Source: Actinoplanes sp. NBRC 103695
Lineage (GTDB): Bacteria > Actinomycetota > Actinomycetes > Mycobacteriales > Micromonosporaceae
Direction of reading: 5' to 3'
DNA: 64,000 bases
Assembly: GCF_030269485.1 (NCBI RefSeq)
Contig: NZ_BSTL01000005.1
Location: 231,010 to 295,009, forward strand
Position numbers and translations under genes: made by a program. The notes beneath the pieces are model-generated. The model made no database searches. It was given only the letters and a program-made list of their open reading frames with translations, and was not told the origin of the DNA. This document shows, piece after piece, positions 1 to 8,401 of the stretch. The number at the start of each line of letters is the position of its first letter. Positions within the stretch are counted from its first letter, which is position 1.

Positions 1-912
1 AAGCGCTACGGCAACGTGCAGGCACTCGACGGCTTCGACCTGACTGTCGCGGCCGGCACCATCCACGGATTGCTGGGGCCGAACGGCGCCGGCAAGAGCA
101 CGGCGGTCAAGGCCCTGGCCACCCTGATCGACTACGACGAGGGCGAGGCGAGCGTGGCCGGCTTCGACGTGCGCCGGCAGGCCGGCCAGGTGCGCCGCCG
201 GATCGGACTCGTCGGACAGCACGCGGCCGTCGACGAGATCCTCGGGGGCCGGCAGAACCTGGTGATGTTCGGCCGGCTGTACGGCCTGAGCACCGCCGCC
301 GCCCGCACGCGTGCGGACGAGCTGCTGGACGCCTTCGAGCTGACCGAGGCGGCGGAGCGGGCCGTCTCCACGTACTCGGGCGGGATGCGCCGCAGGCTGG
401 ACATCGCCGCCGGCTTGATCCTCACCCCGGCCGTGCTCTTCCTCGACGAACCGACCACCGGCCTGGACCCGCGTGCACGCAACGAGGTCTGGGCGACCGT
501 GCGCGAGATCGCCGCGCGCGGCACGACGGTCCTGCTGACCACGCAGTACCTCGACGAGGCCGACCAGCTGGCGTCGCGGATCTCGGTGCTCAACCACGGG
601 CGGGTGGTGGCGACCGGCAGCCCCGCGGCCCTGAAACGGCAGGTCGGTGGCGATCGGGTCACCGTGACCCTGCCCCTGCGCCAGCCGCTGGAGGATCTGG
701 CCCGGCGACTGTCCGAGGCGGTCGGCGTGCCCGCGGCGGTCGACGCCGAGGCGCATGCGGTGACCTTCGAGGTGGGTGCCGGGGTGACCGCGCTTGCCGA
801 GATCGTCCGCGCGCTCGACGCGCTCGGCATCACCCCCGAGGACCTCGTCCTACGGCGGCCGACCCTCGACGAGGTGTTTCTCACCCTGACCGAGAAGGAG
901 GTGGCGCGGTGA
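1..912 (+). CDS. ABC transporter ATP-binding protein (DrrA-like), 5' end outside window
   Basis: This is the nucleotide-binding subunit of a drug or polyketide-type ABC exporter and powers the permease encoded next to it. The reading frame is already open at base 1 (it reads KRYGNVQALDGF), and this matches the interior start of DrrA proteins, so the real start lies upstream of the window. The Walker A motif GPNGAGKST lies near nt 76-102, the signature YSGGMRR near nt 373, and the Walker B region LFLDEPTTGLDP near nt 440. The C-terminal 90 residues resemble the DUF4162-type tail of DrrA proteins. It overlaps the permease start by 4 nt (ATGA-type coupling as GTGA). The substrate cannot be read from the sequence. 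Confidence 0.9.
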   Translation, partial: KRYGNVQALDGFDLTVAAGTIHGLLGPNGAGKSTAVKALATLIDYDEGEASVAGFDVRRQAGQVRRRIGLVGQHAAVDEILGGRQNLVMFGRLYGLSTAAARTRADELLDAFELTEAAERAVSTYSGGMRRRLDIAAGLILTPAVLFLDEPTTGLDPRARNEVWATVREIAARGTTVLLTTQYLDEADQLASRISVLNHGRVVATGSPAALKRQVGGDRVTVTLPLRQPLEDLARRLSEAVGVPAAVDAEAHAVTFEVGAGVTALAEIVRALDALGITPEDLVLRRPTLDEVFLTLTEKEVAR

Positions 913-1688
913 GCACGTTGCGCGCCGGCTGGGTGATCACCCAGCGAGATCTGGCCCATTGGGTACGCCAGCCATGGACGCCGATCTTCGGTCTGCTGTT
1001 CACGATCATGCTGCTGCTGATCTTCGGGTTCCTGTTCGGCGGGGCGATCACCGTCCCGGGCGGCGGCGACTACATCGAGTTTCTGCTGCCTGGCATGCTG
1101 GCGCTGAGCATGATGTTCGGCGTCGAGACCACGGCCACCGCGATGGCCGCCGACGCGCGCCGCGGCATCACCGACCGGTTCCGATCGCTCCCGATCGGCA
1201 GCGCCTCGGTGTCGCTCGGGCGGGTCGGCGCCGACATGGTCAACTCGGCGGCCGAGCTGCTCGTCCTGATCCTCGGCGGCCTGCTGATCGGGTGGCGGAT
1301 CACCAGCGATCCGGCGTCCGCGGTCCTCGCCGTGCTGCTTCTCCTGCTCCTGCGATTCGCGGTGCTGTGGATCGGGATCTTCGTCGGGCTGTCCTTCCGC
1401 GGTGAGAGCGCGACCATGGCCGTGCAGGTGCTGGTCTGGCCGATCGGCTTCCTGTCCACCGCGATCGTGTCGGCCGAGACGATGCCGGCGTGGCTGGGCG
1501 CCGTCGCCTCGTGGAACCCGTTGTCCGCGACCGCGTCGGCGACCCGGCAGCTCTTCGGCAACCCGACCGGCATCACGGACGGGCCGCTGGTCGACGGCGC
1601 GGTGTGGCTGGCGCTGGGCTGGCCGCTGGTTCTCATCGCGGTGTTCCTGCCGCTGTCCGCGCGGGCCTACCGAAAGCTGCGCGCCTGA
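909..1688 (+). CDS. ABC-2 type transporter permease (DrrB-like)
   Basis: This 259-residue membrane subunit pairs with the upstream ATPase. It shows about six hydrophobic segments, beginning near residue 24 (IFGLLFTIMLLLIFGFLF), with others near residues 55, 110, 140, 175 and 235, as in ABC-2 exporters. The GTG start overlaps the ATPase stop codon, so the two are translationally coupled. Family members export antibiotics or lipids; which applies here is not visible. No further gene of this unit follows before a 340-bp gap. Confidence 0.88.
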   Translation: MSTLRAGWVITQRDLAHWVRQPWTPIFGLLFTIMLLLIFGFLFGGAITVPGGGDYIEFLLPGMLALSMMFGVETTATAMAADARRGITDRFRSLPIGSASVSLGRVGADMVNSAAELLVLILGGLLIGWRITSDPASAVLAVLLLLLLRFAVLWIGIFVGLSFRGESATMAVQVLVWPIGFLSTAIVSAETMPAWLGAVASWNPLSATASATRQLFGNPTGITDGPLVDGAVWLALGWPLVLIAVFLPLSARAYRKLRA

Positions 1689-1792
1689 CCTGGCGAGCCC
1701 TGGTTGGGTCGTCAAGCCGGTCCGGGCGTCACCGGGTCGGTGTTGTCTGAGCGGCGTGACGGGGACCGGTTCGCGACGTTCTCGTCGGGACC

Positions 1793-1836
1793 GCGGCCTG
1801 TTTGCCGGGACGATGCGGCCTGTTTGCCGGGACGAT
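1793..1836. repeat. two perfect 22-bp tandem copies in a 340-bp intergenic region
   Basis: The unit beginning GCGGCCTGTTTGCCGGGACG occurs twice head to tail (1793-1814 and 1815-1836). The surrounding stretch 1689-2029 holds no convincing gene. It separates the exporter genes from the DUF3046 gene. Confidence 0.8.
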
Positions 1837-2029
1837 TCCGCGCGGATCTGGTCTGGCGCGGCTTGCCGGGAGCCGAGGTCTGACGAGGGTTCGAGCCTGA
1901 CTGCCGGACGGAGCGGGTCTCCGGCCGCGTGACGCTCACCGCATCGCGTGTGCCGGTGCCCGCCCGCCGGTGGCATCACGCCCGCGGCACGGCACCATGG
2001 AGAGATCTGAACTACCGAAGGAGCTCGAC

Positions 2030-2230
2030 GTGCGGCTGACGGATTTCTGGGCTCGGCTCGAGGAGGCGTTCGGCCGCGCCTACGCCCAGAGTCTTGCCGA
2101 GGATCACACTTTCGCGGATCTCAGAGGCAGGACAATTAATCAGGCATTCGCTCAGGGTGAGGATGCGGCTACTGTCTGGCGCGTAATTGTCGCCGCGTAT
2201 CCCGATCGAATCCCGTCGCGCTTGCACTGA
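2030..2230 (+). CDS. DUF3046 family protein
   Basis: A 66-residue protein of the actinobacterial DUF3046 family, which usually sits immediately upstream of recA. Its core reads RLTDFWARLEEAFG followed by a conserved middle segment GRTINQAFAQGEDAATVWR, as remembered for the family. I chose the GTG at 2030 because a GAAGGAG Shine-Dalgarno lies 7 nt upstream and the length then matches the family (about 65 residues); an in-frame start at 1970 would add an unrelated N-terminus. The function is unknown. Codons near the 3' end are AT-richer than in the neighbours. Confidence 0.8.
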   Translation: MRLTDFWARLEEAFGRAYAQSLAEDHTFADLRGRTINQAFAQGEDAATVWRVIVAAYPDRIPSRLH

Positions 2231-2237
2231 CCAGCGT

Positions 2238-2253
2238 TAGCACATCTGTTCGG
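2238..2253 (+). promoter_or_regulatory. second, weaker LexA-box-like site upstream of recA
   Basis: TAGCACATCTGTTCGG matches the actinobacterial SOS consensus TCGAAC-N4-GTTCGA well in the right half (GTTCGG) and in four of six left-half positions. Its ACATCTGTTCG core is the exact inverse of CGAACAGATGT in the strong box 17 bp downstream, so the two sites also form an 11-bp inverted repeat. Confidence 0.4.
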
Positions 2254-2268
2254 CGTGTCGCTCGATCC

Positions 2269-2284
2269 TCGAACAGATGTTCGG
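2269..2284 (+). promoter_or_regulatory. LexA (SOS) box of recA
   Basis: TCGAACAGATGTTCGG differs from the actinobacterial SOS palindrome TCGAAC-N4-GTTCGA at one position. It lies about 160 bp upstream of the recA start and predicts LexA repression of recA and probably recX. Confidence 0.8.
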
Positions 2285-2443
2285 CTATCGTCCACAGCGG
2301 CATGGTCATCCACAGGCTTCGGCAGGGCGGCGCATTTTTTGTCGTACCCACCGCCTAGCGTGTGCCGCGTGGTGAACAGAAGCTCATCGAAGACGCCTGC
2401 CAAGTCGAGCGCAGGTACCAGGGCGACTACAGGGGTGGCGGAC

Positions 2444-3490
2444 ATGGCTGCAGGACCTGACCGGGACAAGGCACTCGATCTGGCGCTGGCCCAGATCGAC
2501 AAGCAGTTCGGCAAAGGCTCGGTGATGCGGCTGGGCGAGCGGCCGGTCGTGCAGACCGCCGTCATCCCGACCGGCTCCATCGCGCTCGATGTGGCGCTCG
2601 GCGTCGGCGGTCTGCCGCGCGGCCGCGTCGTCGAGGTGTTCGGCCCGGAGTCGAGCGGTAAGACCACTGTGGCGTTGCACGCGGTGGCGAACGCGCAGCG
2701 CAACGGCGGCATCGCGGCGTTCATCGACGCCGAGCACGCCCTCGACCCGGATTATGCTCAGGCGCTCGGCGTGGACACCGACGCGCTGCTCGTGTCCCAG
2801 CCGGACACCGGCGAGCAGGCGCTGGAGATCGCGGACATGCTGATCCGCTCCGGCGCCCTCGACATCATCGTCATCGACTCGGTGGCCGCCCTGGTGCCGC
2901 GCGCCGAGATCGAGGGCGAGATGGGCGACAGCCACGTGGGTCTGCAGGCCCGGCTGATGAGCCAGGCGCTGCGCAAGATCACCGGCATTCTGAGCAACTC
3001 CGGGACGACCGCGATCTTCATCAACCAGCTGCGCGAGAAGATCGGCGTGATGTTCGGCTCGCCGGAGACCACGACCGGTGGTCGCGCGCTGAAGTTCTAC
3101 TCGTCCATCCGCCTCGACGTGCGCCGCATCGAGAGCCTCAAGGACGGCACCGACGTGGTCGGCAACCGCACCCGCGTCAAGGTCGTGAAGAACAAGGTGG
3201 CCGCGCCGTTCAAGCAGGCCGAGTTCGACATCATGTACGGCAAGGGCATCTCCCGTGAGGGCTCGCTGATCGACGTCGGTGTCGAGCAGAACATCATCCG
3301 CAAGTCCGGCGCCTGGTACACCTACGACGGTGACCAGCTCGGCCAGGGCAAGGAGAAGGCGCGGGAGTTCCTCAAGGAGAACCCCGACGTCGCCGCGGAG
3401 ATCGAGAAGAAGATCCTCGAGAAGCTGGGCGTCGGCCAGACGACCGGCGACGCGGCGGGCGGTGTCGAGCTGCCGCCGGTCGACTTCTGA
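2444..3490 (+). CDS. recA: recombinase RecA
   Basis: RecA is the 348-residue DNA strand-exchange ATPase that forms filaments on single-stranded DNA, drives homologous recombination and stimulates LexA self-cleavage. The Walker A motif GPESSGKTT is at about residues 67-75, the Walker B strand reads [12 protein letters not shown], and loop L2 contains [28 protein letters not shown] (split here only for description). I start at ATG 2444 ([15 protein letters not shown]), which matches the family; an upstream in-frame start would add about 60 unrelated residues across the promoter. No intein is present. The stop codon lies inside the first unit of a 24-bp tandem repeat, and recX follows. Confidence 0.97.
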   Translation: MAAGPDRDKALDLALAQIDKQFGKGSVMRLGERPVVQTAVIPTGSIALDVALGVGGLPRGRVVEVFGPESSGKTTVALHAVANAQRNGGIAAFIDAEHALDPDYAQALGVDTDALLVSQPDTGEQALEIADMLIRSGALDIIVIDSVAALVPRAEIEGEMGDSHVGLQARLMSQALRKITGILSNSGTTAIFINQLREKIGVMFGSPETTTGGRALKFYSSIRLDVRRIESLKDGTDVVGNRTRVKVVKNKVAAPFKQAEFDIMYGKGISREGSLIDVGVEQNIIRKSGAWYTYDGDQLGQGKEKAREFLKENPDVAAEIEKKILEKLGVGQTTGDAAGGVELPPVDF

Positions 3491-3582
3491 TGCCGGCCAC
3501 GCGCTGTCGTCTGATGACGGCCACGCGCCCTCGTCTGATGCTGGCTACGCGCCCTCGTCTGATGCCGGTCACGCGCTGCTGC
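3487..3582. repeat. four 24-bp tandem repeats overlapping the recA stop codon
   Basis: Imperfect units of the form CTGATGCCGGCCACGCGCTG plus four bases start at 3487, 3511, 3535 and 3559. The first contains the last bases of recA including its TGA. The array fills most of the gap between recA and recX. Confidence 0.85.
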
Positions 3583-3609
3583 GTGAACGGACCGGGGTGC
3601 TGAGCCCCG

Positions 3610-5106
3610 ATGCCCGGACGACGTGGGGCACGGTCGGGCCGCGGGTGGGACGCGATCCCGCCGAAACCGACCGGCGATGGGCCTCTCGGCGAGCTTCCGC
3701 CCGGTGACCCGGAACGCGGCAACGTTCCTGGTGGCCGCCGGCGGAGCTCGCCGGGTCGACGCTCTCCGCGCCGGGCGGACCGCGATGTGGCCGATCTCGG
3801 TTCGGACGAGCTCGACCTGAGCGGTTTCGGTCCGGCTGAGCTTGATCTGGCCGCGGACGACTGGGCCGGACCGGCGGACGAAAGCGATTTGTGGGCGGGC
3901 ACCGACGCGGTTCCTGAGGGGGCGCGTCGTGCGAATGTCGGCGGCATCTCGGAGGGGAAGCGGCGTGAGGCCGCTGATCGAGCCGGTGATCCGAGTGCGG
4001 ACCGAGCCGGCGATCTGGCCCCGGATCGGGTCGGCGAGCCGGCTGCGGACCCGGCCGGTGATCTGGTGGCGGGCCGGGCCGGTGATCTGACCATGGGCCG
4101 GGCCGGTGATCCGACCGCGCTGGCCGCGTTGAGGGATGCGCTGGCCGGGTTGAGGTCGGGCGGTGATCTGACCGCGGTGCGTGAGGAACTTACGCGGGCG
4201 GGTGAGGGATCAACGGCGAGAGATGGGTTCCGATCGGCCCACGGTTCGAGTCAGTCCAGCGCACGCAGGCGTGATGATGGGACCGGTATGGGCATGTCGG
4301 ACGACGGCCGCGACGACGGCGACGTGAACGAGCCGGGCGCGACTCCTCGTGGGCGAGGTCGTGCGTTCGGGGAACGCGGCCGTGGTGCCGGGTGGGGTCA
4401 AGCGAGTGGTCCGGAGCGTGAGGGTGGCCGGGCGCGTGGTGCTGGGTGGGGTCAAGCGAGTGGTCCGGAGCGCGAGGGTGGCCGGGCGCGTGGTGCCGGG
4501 TGGCGGCAGCCGGGTGATCAGGAGCGTGAGGGCGGCCGGGGGCGCGGTGCCGGCCGGGGGCGGCCGGCTCGGGAGGACGGGCCGCCGCGGCCGGAGGCTG
4601 AGGTCGCGCGGGAGATCTGTCTGCGGCAGTTGGCCGTGCGGCCGCGTACCCGGTCCGAGCTGGCCAAGGTGCTGGCCAAGCGGGAGATCTCCGACGAGGT
4701 GATCGCCGAGGTGCTCGACCGGTACGACGAGGTCGGCATGATCGATGACGCGGCGTTCGCGCGGGCGTGGGTGTCCACCCGGCATCAAGGACGCGGGCTC
4801 GCGCGTCGGGCGCTGGCCAACGAGCTGCGACAACGCGGCGTCGATGCCGAAGTCGCCGGGGTCGCGCTGGAAAGCGTGGACGACGAGGCGGAAGCAGCCA
4901 CCGCGCGGGCGCTGGTCGATCGCAAGCTGCGCACGGTTCGGGGCGAGCCCGACGCGGTCTTCCGGAAGCTCGTCGGCATGCTGGCGCGGAAGGGGTACTC
5001 GGCGGGTGTCGCCATTCGCGCGGTGAAGGACGCATTAGCGGCGCGTGATGCGGAAGCGGCCGAATTCGTGGAGCAGATCGATCCCGATGCGATGGCAGAC
5101 GAATAG
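3610..5106 (+). CDS. recX: RecX with a long repeat-rich N-terminal extension
   Basis: RecX binds RecA filaments and limits their activity. The conserved RecX domain occupies about residues 327-490 (LRQLAVRPRTRSELAKVL, then DDAAFARAWV, then a third helical repeat ending GVAIRAVKDAL). The protein is 498 residues, whereas family members are usually 150-270. The extra 320 residues are low complexity: an Asp/Ala-rich part with repeated RAGDxxADRAGD-type units (about 120-160) and three Gly/Arg-rich copies of RGAGWGQASGPEREGGRA (about 250-310). I start at ATG 3610 because MPGRRGARSGRGWDAIPP resembles the N-terminus of related actinobacterial RecX. It is probably cotranscribed with recA. Confidence 0.85.
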   Translation: MPGRRGARSGRGWDAIPPKPTGDGPLGELPPGDPERGNVPGGRRRSSPGRRSPRRADRDVADLGSDELDLSGFGPAELDLAADDWAGPADESDLWAGTDAVPEGARRANVGGISEGKRREAADRAGDPSADRAGDLAPDRVGEPAADPAGDLVAGRAGDLTMGRAGDPTALAALRDALAGLRSGGDLTAVREELTRAGEGSTARDGFRSAHGSSQSSARRRDDGTGMGMSDDGRDDGDVNEPGATPRGRGRAFGERGRGAGWGQASGPEREGGRARGAGWGQASGPEREGGRARGAGWRQPGDQEREGGRGRGAGRGRPAREDGPPRPEAEVAREICLRQLAVRPRTRSELAKVLAKREISDEVIAEVLDRYDEVGMIDDAAFARAWVSTRHQGRGLARRALANELRQRGVDAEVAGVALESVDDEAEAATARALVDRKLRTVRGEPDAVFRKLVGMLARKGYSAGVAIRAVKDALAARDAEAAEFVEQIDPDAMADE

Positions 5107-5253
5107 ACCGATACGGTTTTGTGACACGAATGCAATGCTGTGACGAAGCGCTCCCTCGAGGCGCTGACCAGAGCACTGTCCGCTGTGTCCGTATTGTCAA
5201 CCATGGATGGCGCGGTTGCCGGAAAATGGGTACGTTGCTTCCCTGATTGCTTC

Positions 5254-5290
5254 AAGGAACACATTGTCCAATAGGGACGATGAGTTCTTT
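5254..5290. promoter_or_regulatory. imperfect inverted repeat upstream of the LAXTG-protein gene
   Basis: AAGGAACACATTGTCC (5254-5269) and GGACGATGAGTTCTTT (5275-5290) pair at most positions around a 5-nt centre, AATAG. It lies just upstream of the ribosome binding site at 5302-5309. It could be an operator or a leader hairpin; nothing identifies a regulator. Confidence 0.4.
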
Positions 5291-5313
5291 GTTCGACAGT
5301 ACGGGGAGGAACG

Positions 5314-6060
5314 TTGAGTACCAACCAGCTTGCTCGCAGCCGCGGAATGCGTGCGGTCGCGCGTCTGGGCCTGGTCGTCGGCGCGATCGCCGCTGCCACG
5401 ATCGCGGGCGCTTCGACCGCCTCCGCAGCGGTGTTGACCGTGCACACGGGCGGTGCCCTGACCCTCGACCCGCCGGACGGCGGCGGTGACAACCCCGGCA
5501 ACGGTGGCGACAACCCCGGTAACGGTGGGGACAACCCCGGCGGAGGCGGCGGCCAGAACCCTGGCGGGGATGATGACAACCCCGGTGGCGGCGACAACCC
5601 GGGTGGGGGCGGTGACATTCCTGGCGGGGGTGGCGATCACCCTGGCGGTGGTGACATTCCTGGCGGGGGTGGCGACCACCCCGGTGGTGGCGGAGACAAC
5701 CCTGGCGGGGGTGGCGACAACCCCGGTGGTGGTGGCGGCGAGAACCCCGGCGGTGGTGACGGCCCCGGCGAGACCCCTCCGGCCAACCCCGGCACCGGCG
5801 GCGGTGGCGGCAACAACAACGGCGGCGGTAACAACAACGGTGGCGGCGGCAAAAACGGCGGCAGCAACAACGGCGGCGGCAGTAACCGCAACAGCAACGT
5901 CGGTGGTGGCTCGGGCGGCTCGTCCAACAACGGCCCGGAGCTTGCGCGCACCGGTACGGACGTGGTGACCGTCGCCGGCGTCGGCGCGGCGATCGCGGCC
6001 GGCGGCGTCGGCCTCATCCTGGTCACCCGTCGTCGTCGGGAGGTCCAGGCCGAGGACTGA
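5314..6060 (+). CDS. secreted Gly/Asn/Pro-rich protein with LAXTG sortase anchor
   Basis: A 248-residue protein predicted to be exported and attached to the cell wall. The N-terminus has a basic start and a hydrophobic signal segment ending near STASA (about residue 38). The middle consists of repeats of the kind GGGGDNPGG and GGGGDHPGG, later changing to Asn/Gly-rich runs. The C-terminus has LARTG at residues 210-214, a hydrophobic helix and a basic tail RRRR, the arrangement expected for class E sortase substrates. The start is a TTG 5 nt after the strong Shine-Dalgarno GGGGAGGA; no ATG or GTG fits. No catalytic domain is visible, so a structural spacer or surface role is likely. No sortase gene is in the window. 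Confidence 0.8.
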   Translation: MSTNQLARSRGMRAVARLGLVVGAIAAATIAGASTASAAVLTVHTGGALTLDPPDGGGDNPGNGGDNPGNGGDNPGGGGGQNPGGDDDNPGGGDNPGGGGDIPGGGGDHPGGGDIPGGGGDHPGGGGDNPGGGGDNPGGGGGENPGGGDGPGETPPANPGTGGGGGNNNGGGNNNGGGGKNGGSNNGGGSNRNSNVGGGSGGSSNNGPELARTGTDVVTVAGVGAAIAAGGVGLILVTRRRREVQAED

Positions 6061-6111
6061 TCCACCTCGCCGTGGCGGCCCGAGCGTCGTCACCACGGAT
6101 CGTGCGTCATA

Positions 6112-6147
6112 CGGACTGCCCGGTTGCTGATGCGGCCGGGCAGTCCG
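6112..6147 (+). terminator. 12-bp perfect hairpin after the LAXTG-protein gene
   Basis: CGGACTGCCCGG (6112-6123) pairs exactly with CCGGGCAGTCCG (6136-6147) around a 12-nt loop. No T-run follows, which is common for terminators in GC-rich actinobacteria. Confidence 0.7.
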
Positions 6148-6257
6148 CTTAGGAGGCCCATCGGGAGCGGCCGTCTGCTTAGGGTCGGATCGGGGGAGGC
6201 CGTCTGCTTAGGGCGGATCGGGGGCGGCTGTCTGCTTAGGAGGCCTCTCGGGAGCGA
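6141..6257. repeat. four degenerate 28-30 bp tandem repeats in a 505-bp gap
   Basis: Units built on CCGTCTGCTTAGG followed by a GGATCGGGGG-like tail start at 6141, 6171, 6200 and 6228; the first overlaps the right arm of the terminator. The gap 6061-6565 contains no credible gene. Confidence 0.7.
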
Positions 6258-6551
6258 CCGGAGAAATGGTCGCAGCGTCGCGCGGGAGACAGGGTCGCTG
6301 TACGGCGCGGAAGTTGGTGCAAGGCGCGGGTAAGTCGCCAAGCGGCGTTCGCGAGAGCGAGGCCGACCATCTCGGACGTGCCGATTCCCGGTGCGCGGAT
6401 TTCGTCCTCCGGTCCACCGGGAAAGCGTGTGGCGATGAACTGAAGTCAGGAGCGACAACCGCCTCCGGTGATCAAAGACGGTCATGGCATCAGCGAGGAT
6501 GTCATTGCCGAGCGTTGATCTGTCGGGGCGTCGGTCCTGGCGACCGACTAG

Positions 6552-6557
6552 TAATAT
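6552..6557 (+). promoter_or_regulatory. candidate -10 element for a leaderless transcript
   Basis: TAATAT lies 8 nt before the GTG at 6566, so transcription would begin at or very near the start codon. There is no Shine-Dalgarno in that gap and no clear -35, so this remains a candidate. Confidence 0.45.
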
Positions 6558-6565
6558 GATGCACC

Positions 6566-8401
6566 GTGACCGGCAATTCCCAGGATGTTTCGAGTGGATA
6601 CGGGCCCTTTCGGCGAGGGGCCGATCCGGCTGCGCGGGAAACCGGTTCGGGTGGGGCGCAGTCCGCACCGGATCAGGATCCGACCCATGATGCCGATCGC
6701 ACCGCGATCGTGCCGCCGCAGCCCGACGCGGCCGCCGTCATCCCCGTTCAGGGCAGCACCTCGACGCCCACCCACGTCGTCCCACCGGCAGGTGCCACTC
6801 CGCCGGTCGGCCCACCGGCAGGTGCCACTCCGCCGGTCGGCCCACCGGCAGGTGCCACTCCGCCGGTCGGCCCACCGGCAGGTGCCACTCCGCCGGTCGG
6901 CCCACCGGCAGGTGCCACTCCGCCGGTCGTCCCACCGGCAGGTGCCACTCCGCCGGTCGGCGCGCCGATCGGTGCCGCTTCGTCGGACCCGCAAGGCGGC
7001 GCGACATCGACCGGCGCCGGCGGCGGAGCACCGACCGGGACGGCCGCGCAGTTCAGCGGCGTGCCGGAGGCGCCCGCCGGCCAGACCGGCGGCGCCTCGG
7101 TGGCGGGCCAGGTGAGCGGGACACCGATGGCCCACGGCCCGGCCGCGCCCGCCGCGCAGCCGTCGACTCCATACCCCACCGCAGCGGCGTACGGCCCGTT
7201 CCACACTGATGCGGCCCACCATGAGTCCAGCAGCGGTCCGCAGCATCCCGGCTCCGGTGCGCCGGCCTATGGCGCGGCGCCGAGCTCGGGTGGCCCCTAC
7301 ACGTCGGACCCCAGCCACGGCGCCCCCTACGCGTCGGACCCCAGCTCGGGCGCCCCGCAGTGGACGGCGCCGCCGTCGGAGGAAGCGGTCGACGCCTATG
7401 GACTCCCGATCGCACCGTCTTCCGGCGGAGGACTCGATCAGTACGGCCTGGGCCCGTCGTCGGGCGCCCCACGCTTCGGCCCGGGAAGCCAAGGCGGCGC
7501 GGGAAGCCTAGGGGGCGCGGGAAGCCACGACGGCGCGGGAAGCCAAGACGGCCTGGGAAGCGCAGGAAGCCCGGCGAGCGGCGATCCGTTCGGTCCGGGC
7601 GTCGGAGGTGGCGCACCACGGTTCGGTCCGGGCGGCGACGAGGCGTACGGCCCTTCGTCCGGCGGCCCCGGCTACGGATCGGACGACCGCTTCGGCTTCG
7701 AGCCGGGGCCCCGGCCGGGCCCGCGCATCGAGCCCTCCCCGCCCAAGCAGCGCAACAAGCTGGTCTTCGGCATCCTGGCCGGACTCGCCGCCGGCTTGCT
7801 GATCTTCGGGGCGCCCGGCTTCTTCATCGGCCGGGAAACGGCCCCCAGCGCCTCGCCGGAGCCGGCCACACCGGCACCCTCGACGTCGGCCGCGCCGGCG
7901 TTCGGTGTCTACGAGCAGAGCCAGATCGAGCTCAACAAGGCCCGGCTGACCGATGCCCTGGCCCCGGCCGCGCAGGGCTGGCTGCCCTACCTCTCCAACT
8001 GTGAGAAGAACGGCGAGGTCGGCGGCCCGATCCTCAACAAGGGTGAGAAGACCCGGGTCCGCTGCCGGCTCGACGGCATGAGCATGATCTTCGTCGAGTT
8101 CGCGACCGTGACAGACCGGGACAAGGCGCGGGTCAAGACGCTCAGTCAGAACGTCGACGCCCGAACTCTCACTCCGGGGGTCGGCCCGGCGGGTGACAAG
8201 GCGACGCCGAGCGGCCGGACGTCGGGGAGCTACGTCGAGTACGCGTACACCGTCGAGGAGAACCGGGCGCGGCAGACGGTCGCGGGCATCTGGTGGGATG
8301 ACACGAAGACGCCGGTGGCCGCGTACATGCTGGCGTTCTGGAAGTCGGGCGTCGGCGAGGACTGGGCTCCGATGCGGGACCTGTGGGGGCGGTACGCCTG
8401 A
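6566..8401 (+). CDS. single-pass membrane protein with proline-rich repeat cytoplasmic region
   Basis: I do not recognise a named family. The 611 residues divide into a long low-complexity N-terminal part (1-395) rich in Pro, Gly, Ala and Ser, one transmembrane helix at about 399-421 (LVFGILAGLAAGLLIFG), a Ser/Thr/Pro linker, and a C-terminal extracytoplasmic domain of about 160 residues that looks globular and contains one Cys pair (about residues 478 and 500). Residues 72-131 are six copies of a ten-residue unit PPAGATPPVG encoded by almost identical 30-bp repeats. The topology, inferred from charge, puts the Pro-rich part inside. The GTG start at 6566 follows a -10-like hexamer directly. 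A sensor or scaffold role is only a guess. Confidence 0.7.
   Translation: MTGNSQDVSSGYGPFRRGADPAARETGSGGAQSAPDQDPTHDADRTAIVPPQPDAAAVIPVQGSTSTPTHVVPPAGATPPVGPPAGATPPVGPPAGATPPVGPPAGATPPVGPPAGATPPVVPPAGATPPVGAPIGAASSDPQGGATSTGAGGGAPTGTAAQFSGVPEAPAGQTGGASVAGQVSGTPMAHGPAAPAAQPSTPYPTAAAYGPFHTDAAHHESSSGPQHPGSGAPAYGAAPSSGGPYTSDPSHGAPYASDPSSGAPQWTAPPSEEAVDAYGLPIAPSSGGGLDQYGLGPSSGAPRFGPGSQGGAGSLGGAGSHDGAGSQDGLGSAGSPASGDPFGPGVGGGAPRFGPGGDEAYGPSSGGPGYGSDDRFGFEPGPRPGPRIEPSPPKQRNKLVFGILAGLAAGLLIFGAPGFFIGRETAPSASPEPATPAPSTSAAPAFGVYEQSQIELNKARLTDALAPAAQGWLPYLSNCEKNGEVGGPILNKGEKTRVRCRLDGMSMIFVEFATVTDRDKARVKTLSQNVDARTLTPGVGPAGDKATPSGRTSGSYVEYAYTVEENRARQTVAGIWWDDTKTPVAAYMLAFWKSGVGEDWAPMRDLWGRYA
6781..6960 (+). 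repeat. six near-identical 30-bp tandem repeats inside a coding region
   Basis: Units start at 6781, 6811, 6841, 6871, 6901 and 6931. They differ only at the last base of the fifth copy (T instead of G). Because 30 is a multiple of three, copy-number change keeps the reading frame. Confidence 0.97.

Noticed and set aside
6781..6960. CRISPR-like regularly spaced 30-bp repeat
   Set aside because: Repeats are directly adjacent without spacers, lie in frame inside a protein gene and no cas gene is present.
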